NCBI GenBank assembly: GCA_003008705.1
Contig: PDUO01000060.1
Coordinates: forward strand, 3,200-67,199
DNA length: 64,000 bases
Origin: Pezicula radicicola
Lineage: Eukaryota > Ascomycota > Leotiomycetes > Helotiales > Dermateaceae
Reading direction: 5' to 3'
Within the stretch, counting starts at the first letter, position 1; each line of letters opens with the position of its first letter. Shown here in pieces: positions 11,112-22,043 of this stretch. The position numbers were made by a program, and so were the translations under genes. Under the pieces are notes generated by a model, which searched no databases, was not told where the DNA came from, and saw nothing but the letters and a program-made list of their open reading frames with translations.

Positions 11112-12989
11112 ATGGTTCAGCCTCCTCTCAGGCGGCTTCTTGCGCTTGCCAGAACCTCAGTTCTCGGAGCTGCAGCCGGTACCTCAACCTCAATCCAGGA
11201 ACTCCTCGAACAATCTACACCTGGCTTTGGATTTCTGCAAGCCTTCTTTAACACTTGGCTCAAGCTCGATCTCACGACTCTCGCCGCTGCTTTGACCATC
11301 TTTGGCACGGTGTCAAGCGCCCTGCGAGACCTTCACGGACTGGGCCTCAAATTCTATTGGTGGATCATAAAATTTTGCACTGCGTCCATCTCTATAGCTT
11401 GCAGTGACAAGCTTAATAGAGAGGTTCTCAACTGGCTTGGAGCTCAAGTTTTGACGCGGCAGGGTACTCGAGTCTTGACTGCGCGATCTGAGAATATCGA
11501 AAATGATTCCTGGCGCTATCAACGAGTGGCAGTAAAAAGAAACGACTATTATCATGGGAAGAGAATTCCTATTGAGTATCTTCCAACCTTTGGCGCGACA
11601 TGGTTCATCCACGAGAGGAGAGTATTCTTAGTCCGACGGATACCCATTTCCAGCCACATAGGGCCTAATAATGAGCCCGATGAATACGCTGCTGCTCCTG
11701 AAGGCGACGAGCCGCTTGTGGTTATGTGCCTTGGTCGCTCAGTAGCACCCATCAAAAGATTCCTCGAGATGTGTCGCGAGTTTGCAGACAAACAGAGGGA
11801 GTCTTTCATCACCATCCGCGCTTCCAAGAACCAGTACAACCGCGAATCGTGGGATACGACGATCCTCAGACCTATCCGGCCTCTGGAAACAGTTCACTTT
11901 GATGAGGCTACAAAAGAACAGCTTGTATTTGATATCAGGAATTATTTAGATCCTGCTACGAGGCAGTTCTATACCTCACGTGGCATTCCTTACCGACGGG
12001 GCTATCTCCTACATGGTCCTCCAGGAACGGGCAAGACATCACTCACTCTCGCTCTTGCAGGATATTTTGGTCTTGAACTCTATTTACTGCACATCCCAAG
12101 CGTCAAAGAGGACAGCCATCTGGAAACATTATTCAATGCACTGCCACCCAGATGCATCGTACTCCTCGAAGACATTGACGCAGTCGGAATAAAACGCCAG
12201 ACATCGATGGATGACGAAGATGACGACGACGACGATGATGATGAAAGCAGTTACGGCCGTTCTCACTGCACTTTGTCCGGCCTTCTCAATGTGCTAGACG
12301 GTGTAGCATCTCAAGAAGGTCGTATCGTACTAATGACCTCCAATATAGCTGATAAACTGGACAGAGCCCTGGTCAGACCCGGCCGTATTGATAAGATGAT
12401 TTATCTCGGTAACATCTCTCCAAGAAGTGCTGAACTAATGTTTCACCGCATGTATACCCCCGATCGTACTCCCACAAACACCAACCTCGTCGAACTAGGA
12501 GTCGGAGATGAAGAGCTCCAAAAACTCGCTTTGCAGTTTAGTAGCCAGATCCCTGATAATACTTTTACGCCGGCTCAGCTTCAGGGATATCTACTTCATC
12601 ATAGCAGTTCTCCTATTGTTGCTGCTAAGGAGACTGAGAGGTGGGTAAAGGAGGAGAAGGTTAGAATAGAGGAATTGAATGCGAAGAAAAAGAAGATTGC
12701 GCAACGGAAGGCTAATAGGAGGAGGGAGAAGGGGTTGAGACTTTTAGAGAAGTTGGGAGGCAGTGATGGTGGGGATGATGAGAAGGATAGTAAAAATGAG
12801 AAAGAGAAGGGGGATGGTGTAGGGGGAAAGGATAATGGAGAGAAGGATGGAAAGGGAACAGGTATAGAGGTAAAGGATGGTATTGAAGGACAGGCGCAGA
12901 AAGATGGAGCGGCTACAGATGGAGAGGCAAAAGAGGGAGAGGCCAAAGAGAAAGATTTTCCCAAAGGGGAAGAGAAGGTTGAGAGTTAA
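11112..12989 (+). CDS. BCS1-like AAA ATPase, 625 aa
   Basis: Single exon. The N terminus has a hydrophobic stretch and a BCS1-type N-terminal domain, with the family linker ILRPIRPLETVHFDEATK ahead of the ATPase. Walker A is GPPGTGKT at residues 302-309; Walker B is VLLEDIDAVG around residues 349-358. These are followed by a sensor region (LMTSNIADKL) and the arginine-finger segment ALVRPGRIDKMI. A run of acidic residues (about ten Asp/Glu) is inserted just after Walker B. The last 100 residues are almost pure Lys/Glu/Gly, with no counterpart in yeast Bcs1, which is about 450 aa. Yeast Bcs1 translocates the folded Rieske protein across the inner mitochondrial membrane. Filamentous fungi carry many BCS1-like paralogues of unknown role, and this is more likely one of those than the true orthologue. 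Confidence 0.88.
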   Translation: MVQPPLRRLLALARTSVLGAAAGTSTSIQELLEQSTPGFGFLQAFFNTWLKLDLTTLAAALTIFGTVSSALRDLHGLGLKFYWWIIKFCTASISIACSDKLNREVLNWLGAQVLTRQGTRVLTARSENIENDSWRYQRVAVKRNDYYHGKRIPIEYLPTFGATWFIHERRVFLVRRIPISSHIGPNNEPDEYAAAPEGDEPLVVMCLGRSVAPIKRFLEMCREFADKQRESFITIRASKNQYNRESWDTTILRPIRPLETVHFDEATKEQLVFDIRNYLDPATRQFYTSRGIPYRRGYLLHGPPGTGKTSLTLALAGYFGLELYLLHIPSVKEDSHLETLFNALPPRCIVLLEDIDAVGIKRQTSMDDEDDDDDDDDESSYGRSHCTLSGLLNVLDGVASQEGRIVLMTSNIADKLDRALVRPGRIDKMIYLGNISPRSAELMFHRMYTPDRTPTNTNLVELGVGDEELQKLALQFSSQIPDNTFTPAQLQGYLLHHSSSPIVAAKETERWVKEEKVRIEELNAKKKKIAQRKANRRREKGLRLLEKLGGSDGGDDEKDSKNEKEKGDGVGGKDNGEKDGKGTGIEVKDGIEGQAQKDGAATDGEAKEGEAKEKDFPKGEEKVES

Positions 12990-13652
12990 TTATAATTATG
13001 ATGAAGCACATACACAAAGACTTCTTACTACACTAAAACCCTTAATATCTATATAGTTACACCCTAGCGATACTTGTCAAATATTACCTAACTACCTCAT
13101 TTATAATCCCGTCACCTAATTTTAACAATCTTCTCAGCTCCAAAATCCCATGGTCAAAATTTCAAAGCTCAAAATCGAAAAGAATTCGTAAAAGCAATAT
13201 CATTATTTCCAAACCAGAACATCATTCCTTCCGCATCCCATCTCCATCAAACCCACCCCCCTCACCAGCCCGTACCTTCCAAGTCCAACTCCCTTCGCGA
13301 CTCAGATAAGGTAAGTACGAAATACCATCTCAATGAATACCCATTCGTTTCCTCTTCTCCATTCCTCTTTTCTTCTCTCCTGTTACTGCCTCACCAAGAC
13401 AAAACATCATAATCAAATATCACAACCAACACGATTATCAATACGCATAACACAGTTATCAGCCCGAGTGGATAACATATGTATTTTCTTTAATTTACTT
13501 TGGTACTTGTACTACGGCTTGAACAGCTTACATCGTATTGATGTGAGTCTTCTTCTGAAGTTTTCGGTGTTGGAGGAGAAGTGATATAGAGGAGTTGGTG
13601 TACTAATAATAACTCCTTAGCAAACTCCACACCCACTGAAACCAACTCAACC
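12990..13652. other. Intergenic, probable 5' leader of next gene
   Basis: 660 bp, pyrimidine-rich on the plus strand. The stretch ending ACTAATAATAACTCCTTAG at about 13620 looks like a branch point plus 3' splice site, so the gene at 13653 may have an intron in its leader. No coding ORF supported. Confidence 0.4.
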
Positions 13653-14152
13653 ATGACAAATAGATTATTTCTCGAAGGTACCCTCGAAAGAAACGTTCAA
13701 AGTCTCCGCCTACCCACCAGTCTCAACGACATAAACGCCAGCCTCGGAACCAAATACATGGTCGCCTACATGTGTTGCATGCCCAACGTAAACGGAACGG
13801 AAGTAGAAGTTCAAGAATGGATACTCCGTTACTTCACTGACAAGCAAATATTTGGGAACGCGGTCCCGCAAGCGTTCACGACTCTCAATGGTCGAGAATT
13901 GGCGGAGAGGCCTATAACTGAAATTTTTCGGTTTTTGTTGGATATGTGTGGATGGCGGAGGGTTTATGCGCGTCATTTGGTTCGTTTGATTACTTGTGCT
14001 CGTTATGTATGTTCTTCTCTATTTCGGAAGTTAAGTATTTATTTGGTTTGGGGGTTTGAGATGGGTTGATTGGGTGTTGGTGATACTAACTTTGAGTTTA
14101 GGTTAGGACGATGGAGGAGATGACTAACGACGAATCGCTAACGCTTGGCTAG
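13653..14152 (+). CDS. Small unknown protein, 134 aa
   Basis: Spliced model join(13653..14006,14102..14152), 134 aa. The 95-bp intron begins GTATGT, carries a clear ACTAAC branch site and ends TTTAG. Splicing replaces a hydrophobic read-through tail with a short polar end (RTMEEMTNDES). The protein is soluble in appearance, without signal peptide or repeats. It contains VAYMCCMPNVNGTEVEVQEW and a central helical part around ITEIFRFLLDMCGWRR. I do not recognise the family. The good splice signals and balanced composition argue that it is real. Confidence 0.6.
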
Positions 14153-15013
14153 AGAAGGGTGATATAGAAGGCAGGGGGGATGGATTGTTGTTGAATTGCT
14201 TTAGGGCTAGGCAATCATGGTGGAGATTGCGGGTTTGCCTTTGTAGGAAAGTAGAGCGAGCGATAATGAGAAAGTTTAGCGAGTTATGCTTATAAAATGA
14301 CTTGGTTACAAAGTAGCTTACTTGATTTGAGTAGCTTACTTGCTTTAAACCCTATTATAGCAGTGTGTAACCTAAGTTTATAGTTTTTGGATATACTAGT
14401 AACTAGGAGGTAAATCTACTAGTACTATTATTAATATTAAAACTATAGCCTTTAAACTTAATAACTATAATATAATTACTCTTAAACTATAAATGTAACA
14501 CTTTACCTTGCTTTTCTAGTAGCTTGTTATTTTATATACAACTTTATAGGTTAGGGTCAAGCTACCTATATAAAGGGAAGAATAGTAGATAAAATAATAG
14601 TTTTATAAAAGCTGTTTATTATAAGCTTACTAGTTCTTTTTTATAGTTGTTATTTTACAGTGACATACGAAATCAGTCACCGTTTTTAACAGTATAACTA
14701 TTGTTAAGAAGCAATACAAGTGCGCAATTATCTGAAGTGAAAAACAAAGTGAAAATAAAGAGTGGTAAAATACTTGGTAAGAGGTAGAATTTTTGAAATC
14801 GATTTATGTTTAATTCAGGTAATTTTGATTGATTTGGAAGGGTTGGAGGATTGGAGGGGACTTGGATGAGAGGCTTTAAATTGCCTGTTGGTATTATTAT
14901 AAAGTGGAATTCACGTTCACGTTCAACACATATCACAAAAGTCAAATCAGTCAAAGATAAATAGTACAGCAACAGGATATAATTCATAACTGTGCTACTA
15001 ACTACACAACGAT
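14153..15013. other. Intergenic with AT-rich repeat relic
   Basis: No supported gene. 14290-14660 is very AT-rich and carries repeated pieces such as AGTAGCTTACTTG (twice near 14311-14345). Parts resemble the AT-rich tract just after 2085. Likely a decayed mobile element; family unknown. Confidence 0.5.
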
Positions 15014-15310
15014 CTAACTCGTTGAATGTATCGTCCTGCTGTTACCATGTACGAGCTCAGGTAAACAAGCAGCGGTTCCTCCTTGATACATTTGAGATGG
15101 ATGGCGAATTGGATGTGCTTTGTGGGGTTTAAAGAGAGGAAAACTGCAATGGATTGACTTCCTGTCCTTTTTCTTCATCTGCCTGATTCGTTCATCATGT
15201 TGAAAATCCTCCGGTTTGTGGTTGGTTCCTCTGTCGGACAGTGCTAAGAACTTGGGAGAAGATTCGGTTGGAGGGGATATTGGGACTGTGGATTTGTTAG
15301 TTATTGTCAT
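15014..15310 (-). CDS. Possible small unknown protein, 98 aa
   Basis: An intact ORF from an ATG preceded by CTACCT, rich in Lys, His, Pro and Ser, with no recognisable domain. Upstream on the same strand (15311-15668) is a pyrimidine-rich stretch that could be its leader. Weakly supported: it could equally be chance or part of the 3' region of the repeat-peptide gene upstream on the same strand. Confidence 0.25.
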   Translation of the reverse strand: MTITNKSTVPISPPTESSPKFLALSDRGTNHKPEDFQHDERIRQMKKKDRKSIHCSFPLFKPHKAHPIRHPSQMYQGGTAACLPELVHGNSRTIHSTS

Positions 15311-15715
15311 AGGTAGGCGGAGTAGGGGGGGAAGGTGAAAGCTTACTGATGAATCAAGTAGGGAGATGAGGAAACAGAACTGGGGTTGTATGTTGCTTTG
15401 TATAGATAATTTGGACTGGAGAATTGAAGTTGTTGAGAAGTGAATGTCGAAAGTTCGTGGTCGAAATAAGAAAGAAAAGAAATGGTGATGTTGAAGTTGC
15501 CCTCATGTTGCTATGCTGAGATGCCAATGCTAATGCCGTGTTGTCGTTGGAGTATGTACGTGCTGTGTAATGTATAAGCTGAGGTGAAGTGAATCCGAGG
15601 TCTCGAAGTCGTCCACTGCTAACCATCCAAGCCCCATAGCCTGTCAGACACGCTAGGGATCCAAACAATTAACAGTGAGCTTCCTACTCATCAGTACAAA
15701 TAAAGAGGAAACCAT

Positions 15716-15871
15716 CTACTGCACAGTGCAGCCATAGTTTCCCCCACGAGCAGCCTTCTGAACAACACATCCATAGTTTCCACCACCAGCTGCAGCTTTC
15801 TGGACAACGCAACCGTAGTTACCACCTCTTGCTGAGCGCATGACTGTGCAACCGTAATTTCCTTTTCCCAT
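15716..15871 (-). CDS. Tandem-repeat CaaX lipopeptide pheromone precursor (putative), 51 aa
   Basis: A 51-codon intact ORF with four units. Each is a small linker, then [G/K]GNYGC, then three residues of CaaX type (TVM, VVQ, VVQ, TVQ). Each triplet is followed at once by a basic residue (R, K, K) or, for the last, by the stop codon. Cysteines are at 8, 21, 35 and 48. The protein therefore ends in a CaaX box, CTVQ, and carries three internal copies. Known parallels: ascomycete a-factor-type pheromones end in a Cys-Val-Val-Met-like box. Rhodotorucin A precursors of Rhodosporidium repeat the peptide with CaaX-plus-Lys spacers. The Trichoderma hybrid precursor repeats a GC[T/S]VM motif. There is no signal peptide, as expected for peptides exported by an ABC transporter after farnesylation. 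Upstream lies a TATA box and an A/C-rich leader of about 100 nt typical of strongly expressed fungal genes. Homology is inferred from motif only. An unrelated repeat protein is the main alternative. Confidence 0.65.
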   Translation of the reverse strand: MGKGNYGCTVMRSARGGNYGCVVQKAAAGGGNYGCVVQKAARGGNYGCTVQ

Positions 15872-16020
15872 TTTGACGATTTGTGTGCTTTTTTTGTGTT
15901 TTTGGTTTTGTGTGTGTGTGTGTGAAGGATCGATTGATCAGCAGTTTGTGTGAGCGAGTGTTTTTGAATGAAATTTGTGCGGGTGGAGAGAGAAGTTTTG
16001 TGGTAGGGAGATGGGGTGGT

Positions 16021-16027
16021 TTTTATA
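16021..16027 (-). promoter_or_regulatory. TATA box of the repeat-peptide gene
   Basis: TATAAAA on the minus strand, about 150 nt upstream of the ATG at 15871. The interval between is a long leader with CA-rich and A-rich segments running to the start codon (context GTCAAAATG), as in highly expressed fungal genes. Confidence 0.55.
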
Positions 16028-16029
16028 GG

Positions 16030-17789
16030 TGTTTTGGGTGGGTCGTTTTTGTTTCGTTTGTTTGGTTGTGGGATTGGTGGGATGGTGGTTGTAGGAGGGA
16101 GGAGGGGGAGAGGGTAAAGAGTTTTTGATAAAGCAGGTCTGGATTTGCCGCTAGTATTGTTGTTTGGGGTCTATTATGTGCCGTCAACGTCAGTTGACGA
16201 ATATCAAGGATAAGGAAGATTAAAGAATAGGAAGTGCCTTTCGAGCCTGCTCGGCTCTTCACATCCGGGAGATTTCTGGAAGGTTAGAAGCTGAAAGATC
16301 TTTGGGATTCAAAGATGGAGGAAGAGAAGATGCTCTAGAAGATGATAGTCTAGACAGTCTAAGAGAGATTACTGACTGATCGTGCAAGGCTAGCTATTGG
16401 ACGTGAAGATCTACAATCTGTCCTAGCACAAACTATTTAGCTCCTAATTAATTATACAAAACTATCTTCATGTTATGACAATGATATCCATCAAGTTGTC
16501 GAACTGATGGCGGCGCGTCGCTGGATCTTGGTTGCTGCGTCTAGCGAGCTCGCTTAGCCTCTTAATATTGTTGTCAACAACAATACTAAACTCTATCAAA
16601 GAATACTCCACCCCGATAGTTGGAGCACGTCCCCGAATGGCTTTGGAAGAGAATCTAGATTTCAATGATGGAATTGAGGGCCATAAGAAAGACGGACTTT
16701 TTGATTGTGATGGTGGCTTGGCTTCGAATTTGGACTATACGTCAAGTTAGTCGTCAAGTTAGTCGTCATGGAAGATGGAAAGACTTTTTTCTTAATGCTA
16801 CCAGCGAATAAACCTTCCACAGAGGCCAAAGTACTGCTATGGATGGTCTTGAATTATGTACTAAATGCTGTATTGAATTTTTTCCTGAGTGTGGAAGCTA
16901 TGCTTGGAAAAGCTGCGAGCACATCTTCAGGACATGTGAGGACTCAGTTCCGGTAACATTGTCGTAATATCTCACTTCTTATCCTTACAACCTTGGAAAT
17001 GCTCTGCTAATTATTACACTGATTTACGGATAAAACCAGTCGGTCTGGCAAGTTCGATGCTCGAGAATATTGTTGCAACTGCCAAGGGTGAGTCGGTAAA
17101 TCCCATATAGTGATATTGATACAGCGGCGTTTTCGCAATAACTACCATATTTCAACAAACTTCGTAGCTCATATATACACCCACTCCATAGAATATATCA
17201 ACAAATGGGCAGAATGAAATAAGAAGATCAAAATCTTATTGTAATGATAGAACGACAAGGTTCCGCTCGCTTCGAGACGAAGTTGACTTTTCTCTTCCTT
17301 TGTCAGCCAGTGATACCGGTATTCAATTGTCAGTTAGGACTCAGAACACTGTATTCAAGGGCTAGCTCTTGAACAGAAGTCATTGTCTGCCTAGGTCAAA
17401 GTAGCCATGGCTGATGGTTCGTGGTTAATAGGAAAGACTGTTAAGCTCTTCGACAACCTACGTCATTGCGGGTCTAGCAGCCCACCATTTCTCGTGCTCC
17501 AAAAATTCTTCAAACACATTAACTATGGGATTCTCGAAGAAAAGAAGGCGTGACGATCTATTCCAGAAGTTTCTGTGTATGACAAGTGCAATACAGTGAG
17601 GAGAACATGACATGAAAAAAGATTGTAATGAAACGAGGCAGACTCAGAGTACTCAACACGTGATAGTCAGCCTTGCGCTAAAAAGCAGGCTACGCAGTTT
17701 AGCTACCCCTCCACGTTCCAACAACAACTCTCAACACCATCCCTCCTCACCCTTCGCCCCTCCTGGTTCCTCCTCTCCTCTACATCAAC
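16030..17789. other. Mostly non-coding, with two weak coding-like pieces
   Basis: About 1.75 kb between the repeat-peptide gene and the Ybp-family gene. Minus strand 16468-16733 is open for 88 codons and reads like the C-terminal exon of a protein (RGRAPTIGVEYSLIEF). It starts right after a TATAG that could be a 3' splice site; I could not find the upstream exons. Plus strand 16839-16967 is a 42-aa cysteine-rich ORF (six Cys). The rest shows nothing. Confidence 0.3.
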
Positions 17790-19688
17790 ATGGCGTCGGA
17801 TGCGATCAAGGCCATCACGGACAGTCTTCCACCTGCGACCGACTACCTCACTTACCTCACCATCCTCGAATCTCATCTCTCCTCTGAGATCCTTCCAAAG
17901 CTGAACGAGATCTTACAAGATGCTGAGTTAACACAGAACATTGGATGGGATCTGATACACCTCCTGATTTCCTTGCCCGGTGCTGAGGCATGTCTCGGGA
18001 CCATTGCGAGGTTGGGAAACCCACGAGAAGTTGTGCTCAAAGTCACAGAAGCGTTGACGCTGTTGGAGTTGGATGCAGATGGAGATGTTGAGGACGATGA
18101 GGCTCAAGAGAAGGCTGAAGGGAGTGCAGATGAGGTCTTACATCACAGACAGAAAGAACCTACAAGTACCGACAAGTTCTGCATATTAGTCAATCTCCTT
18201 GCGATCGTCCATCCACGAATCAAGACGAAATACCCTTCACGATTCCTCTCCACCACCTTGATGTCCATCCTCAGAACATATCGCCCTTCCAATGAAGCCA
18301 CACTGGCAGTCGTATCTTTTGTACACACAATATCAGGCAAAAAGAGGCCCTCGTTGCCCGGGCGAAAATCCAGCCTCTCCCTTCAAGCGATGACACTGAA
18401 TACACCCTCAACTGATGATCAAGCTCCTGATCCCGAAGCACAAGAAGAAGATCCTGCCGAGGGTGCTATACAAGAGAAGCTCTTAAAGTCTTTTATTACA
18501 CACGTTTTGGAGGAGTACATAAATGCCAATACTTTGGAATGGGCAGCACGACTGCAGGAATCCTTCAAGCCGAAAAAGGTTGTAGTGGGAAGGAAAACTT
18601 TGGGAGAAATATATAAAGAAGATCCGGCGTTTGAAGTACGCGATACTATGGTTGGAAAACTTGTTGTGAGTAAAGATGTGACGTCGTTCACCTACGTTTG
18701 AACTGACTCAACATAGGCGATTGCGCGTGATGTGGGATTATCCGACTACCCATTACTTCTTGAAGCTATGTACAAGCTTGACGAAAAGTCTCCTGATGAG
18801 GAGTCCGAGGAAGATAATTATCCGTCCTCAGCTGAAGATGTGCCACTATCTCGAGCTGGATCTTTGTTTCTAATGACATATTTCGTGTTTTCATCTGTCT
18901 TGTTTGGAGCCAAATACCCCCAGCCCAGTTTTTCAATATTTCCAGATCACACGAAACTTGTAAAGCAATTTATTGGCGTTAACGGACCTAGCACCATTGG
19001 TACTGAGCCAGCAGGGGTTATTGATTCTGTGCTCTCGATTGGACTCTGGCTCGAACACAACAACAAATTCGTAGCCGGACCATTGGAAGACGAGGACTTT
19101 TTACAACACCTCCAAACCCTTTCCCTTCTATCCGCTAATAATCCGTCTCCAACGTTACGGGCAGGAGCTCATATTCTCACGTCCTCCATTTTGCACGCAC
19201 ACCCAACCGATCGCTTGCGACTTACTTTCATCTCTGATACCCTTGAGCACTGCCCATACGATACGCTCAAGGCTTCTGCTGTTGCATGGTTGAAGGAAGA
19301 GATAATCACTGCACATGAACGGAAGTCCGAGAACATTTTTGCTTCTACCGCTGCATTAGCTGTAGCACAACCATATCTCTTCCCTGACTTGACTCCTCTT
19401 ACACAAGCAAGTGACGAGGAATTGGTCCAAGAGTTGAACCAAGTCTACCCTTTCCACATGGCAGTCGTTAACTTTCTTTATTTCTTATCTGGGAAACAGT
19501 ACACCCATGTCGTACCCACAGGGATGATGGCAGTTGTTGAGGAACTCTACTTGGCGCCTTTACGCGATGCTCAAGCAAGAGTATTGAAGACTTTGGATGC
19601 CGCTGATACAGAGGACCAGGCGAAGATGGACTTGTTGCTTTTGGGTGAAAGATTGGCTATGTGTTCGGCTCAGATTGATGATAGATGA
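17790..19688 (+). CDS. YAP-binding / Alf4 / glomulin family protein (Ybp1/Ybp2-like), 615 aa
   Basis: Spliced model join(17790..18665,18717..19688), 615 aa; the 51-bp intron (GTGAGT..CATAG) is phase 0. An all-helical, repeat-like protein. The N terminus has a short stretch of helices around NIGWDLIHLLISLPGAEACL, an acidic linker, then helical repeats to the end, with ALEM-like segments such as AGAHILTSSILHAHP. This matches the fungal family named for Yap1-binding protein and kinetochore Ybp2, which also includes plant Alf4 and animal glomulin. Yeast Ybp1 promotes Hpr3/Gpx3-dependent oxidation of the Yap1 regulator under peroxide stress; Ybp2 works at the kinetochore. Which role holds here cannot be told from sequence. 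The start ATG follows ACATCAAC, a good fungal context. Confidence 0.8.
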
Positions 19689-20761
19689 TTTATGATACCA
19701 TGATTCATACCCGTCCTTGCTAGGATTTAGGAAGGGAACTAGTGGATTCTCAGGAAAAGACTACTCAATGGCATACAAAGGGAGAAATTTCATTCCAGTC
19801 ATTGTCACTATTCAGGCACAATAGATGCGATTGCAAGTACGCTACGGGAGTTTTCTTAGCGTAGAACTCGTAGGATTTCAACTTGTCATTGCAAGTGCTC
19901 TATTCAGCTTGTGAAACTATAGTATCTCATCAATAATATGTCTTACAACCCATGCTGTCATTCACTTGCTTAATTAACTTAGAGAAAGAGCTGCATGCCA
20001 TCTCGAACACAAACAATAGTTGTCCCAATGCCATCAACCATAGATCTGTACAAAGGAAGAGGAGACTTGAAATCCTACTGTGGTTATTCCTACCATCTTA
20101 CTCTGAGTTACTATGTAATTTGCATGATGTTGGACTTATCAGTTATAATTGCTTTGATAGAAATGAATCAACCCCATTGGGCACCTGTGTGAGTTATATA
20201 GTATGTATGTTATTGGAATTTCGCCTTTGCTGGGCAATCCCATTTCGCTACTTCATATTTCTAGGTAGTCTGTCTGCGCTTCATGCTGCGAAAAGAGTAT
20301 TGATCTTGAGTATGATGTGGAATCTCCAAGTCATTCAGCCAAGGTTAGTGACCTTTAGAGCGATTCTTATACTTACTCATACCTTCATCTCGCCAACCTC
20401 TTTCGTAATTCTTCTTTTCGTCCCTGTTTGTGTCTGAATGGCAATATTGTCAAGTAATTGGGCAACTTCAGCCATTTTCCGCCGCTGAAGGAGATATTCA
20501 CCTAATTCAAGATGTACTGCGCGCTGTTATTCACTGTACCGAATCAGTTGGCCTGCGGTGGATAATAAACTCATTCACTAAGGTCGAGATACGCCTACTT
20601 AAAGGTGCTTTTGCTCCATCTTCCTTCCTTCCCCCTTCCATCTCGAACACATCAAACTTCTTCGACGAACCGATCGCCAACTCCCTTTATGATCCCTCAT
20701 ATCCACTCTACTTACTCAAACACATCCAACGCTTCGTAGTCACAATCCAACAACAGCAACA
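19689..20761. other. Intergenic, no gene seen
   Basis: 1.07 kb between tandem genes. The ORFs here (19952-20437 and 20430-20792) are cysteine- and leucine-heavy and without domain features, and look like chance. The last 150 bp, pyrimidine-rich and ending CAACAACAGCAACA before the ATG at 20762, is the likely leader of the next gene. Confidence 0.55.
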
Positions 20762-22043
20762 ATGGTCAACAGAGTCGATAACCGCCAGATAGACCCATGG
20801 CGTATCCCACCCCTAGACGCCTGCGTCGAAACAACCAGACGAGTTTACAGATACCTTTGGGAACCTCATGGCACGACCCTAGATATCCGTCGACTGGAAC
20901 GCGACTTACTAGTTCTTCTCCATAAAGGTACTTTCGATAACGACGAAACTGCCAAAATCGCAGCTAAGTTTCTCACTGAGCGCATGATTGAAAGTGTGCT
21001 TCCTGATCGCCCAGTTCCTACAGAAGGGCGCGGTTGTATGTTGTTTGTTTCGAAGACTTTGGGTGAGGCTATGATTGATCTTTGTGTGCGGTATGGATAT
21101 CCTATTGATGAAGAGGCGGTTTTGCATGCGCGGGCTCGTGCTAGAGCTGAAGTTTTTGGACATGCTCATCAGGGTAGAGAGGACGATATGGTTCAGGAAT
21201 ATGAGAGTGAATCGGATGTAGATACCATCAAAGGGGATGTAGAGATGGAAGACGACAGCGAGGAGGAGAGATACAATCAGTATTTTCATGAAATTCAGGT
21301 ATACCGGCCATTCCTTTCTATGTCATTCACACAAACTAAATCACTTATAGAAGAACTCGTCTCAACCTCGACCAACTGGCAGTCAGCAACAAGAGACTAG
21401 AGCTTGGGAAGATAGTGCACCATCTTCAGAACCTGCACCAAAAGCAAATAGGCAGTTTTCAATTGAGCCTGGAGTCATGTATTTTCGACGCTCGGCAATG
21501 GCACCTCGACACACAAATTTTGCTTCCGCCCCAACTCCTACTTCACCTACTCTTACGACTCATGGAGATGTTTTCAACAACAGTTCTGCTTCCTTGGCTT
21601 CTACAACTCGTGGAAATATTTTCAGAACGCCTCTTACACCTATTATTGAACAAAGAAAGGCTGAGGAATTGGAGAGAGCCGAATATGTGAGGAGACGCCA
21701 GGAAGCGAGGGAGTTAATGAAGGCTCATGAGAAGCAGACTCAGGAGAAGACTCAAAAGAAGAAAACCCAGGAGAAGCAGACTCAAGGGAAGAAGTCCCAG
21801 GGGAAGAAGCATGCATCAGTCCAATCCGGTAGCGACGAAGGGCCAGAATATCTCTTTAGCTTCCAACGAAGTCTGCAACCAGCCAAGGCGATGCCAGCTC
21901 CGAAACGTAAGGAGATTCGTGGAATTCTTAAGAATGGAGGGAAGGTTTATGAGAAGACGTCTACGGGTCTGGTTGATGCAAGTCTTCCACGACAGAGTGT
22001 TAGATGTGAGCGCCATAATCACCAGAAATCGCAGGATCATTGA
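20762..22043 (+). CDS. Unknown protein with basic KTQEK-type repeats, 409 aa
   Basis: Spliced model join(20762..21298,21351..22043), 409 aa; the 52-bp intron runs GTATAC to TTATAG, phase 0. Residues 1-140 look globular and helical (LERDLLVLLHKGTFDNDETAKIA). An acidic stretch, then a Ser/Pro/Gln-rich linker follow. A coiled-coil-like region ELERAEYVRRRQEARELM precedes a short run of imperfect five-residue repeats (KQTQE, KTQKK, KTQEK, KQTQG, KKSQG). The C terminus has the short motif KEIRGILKNGG. No known domain recognised. Composition suggests a nuclear or cytoskeletal protein, but that is only a guess. Confidence 0.7.

Noticed and set aside
15354..15668. 104-aa minus-strand ORF downstream of the repeat-peptide gene
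   Set aside because: Composition resembles pyrimidine-rich leader or trailer sequence rather than protein.
19952..20437. 161-aa plus-strand ORF
   Set aside because: Odd composition, no domain or signal, and it overlaps other random ORFs between two well-supported genes.
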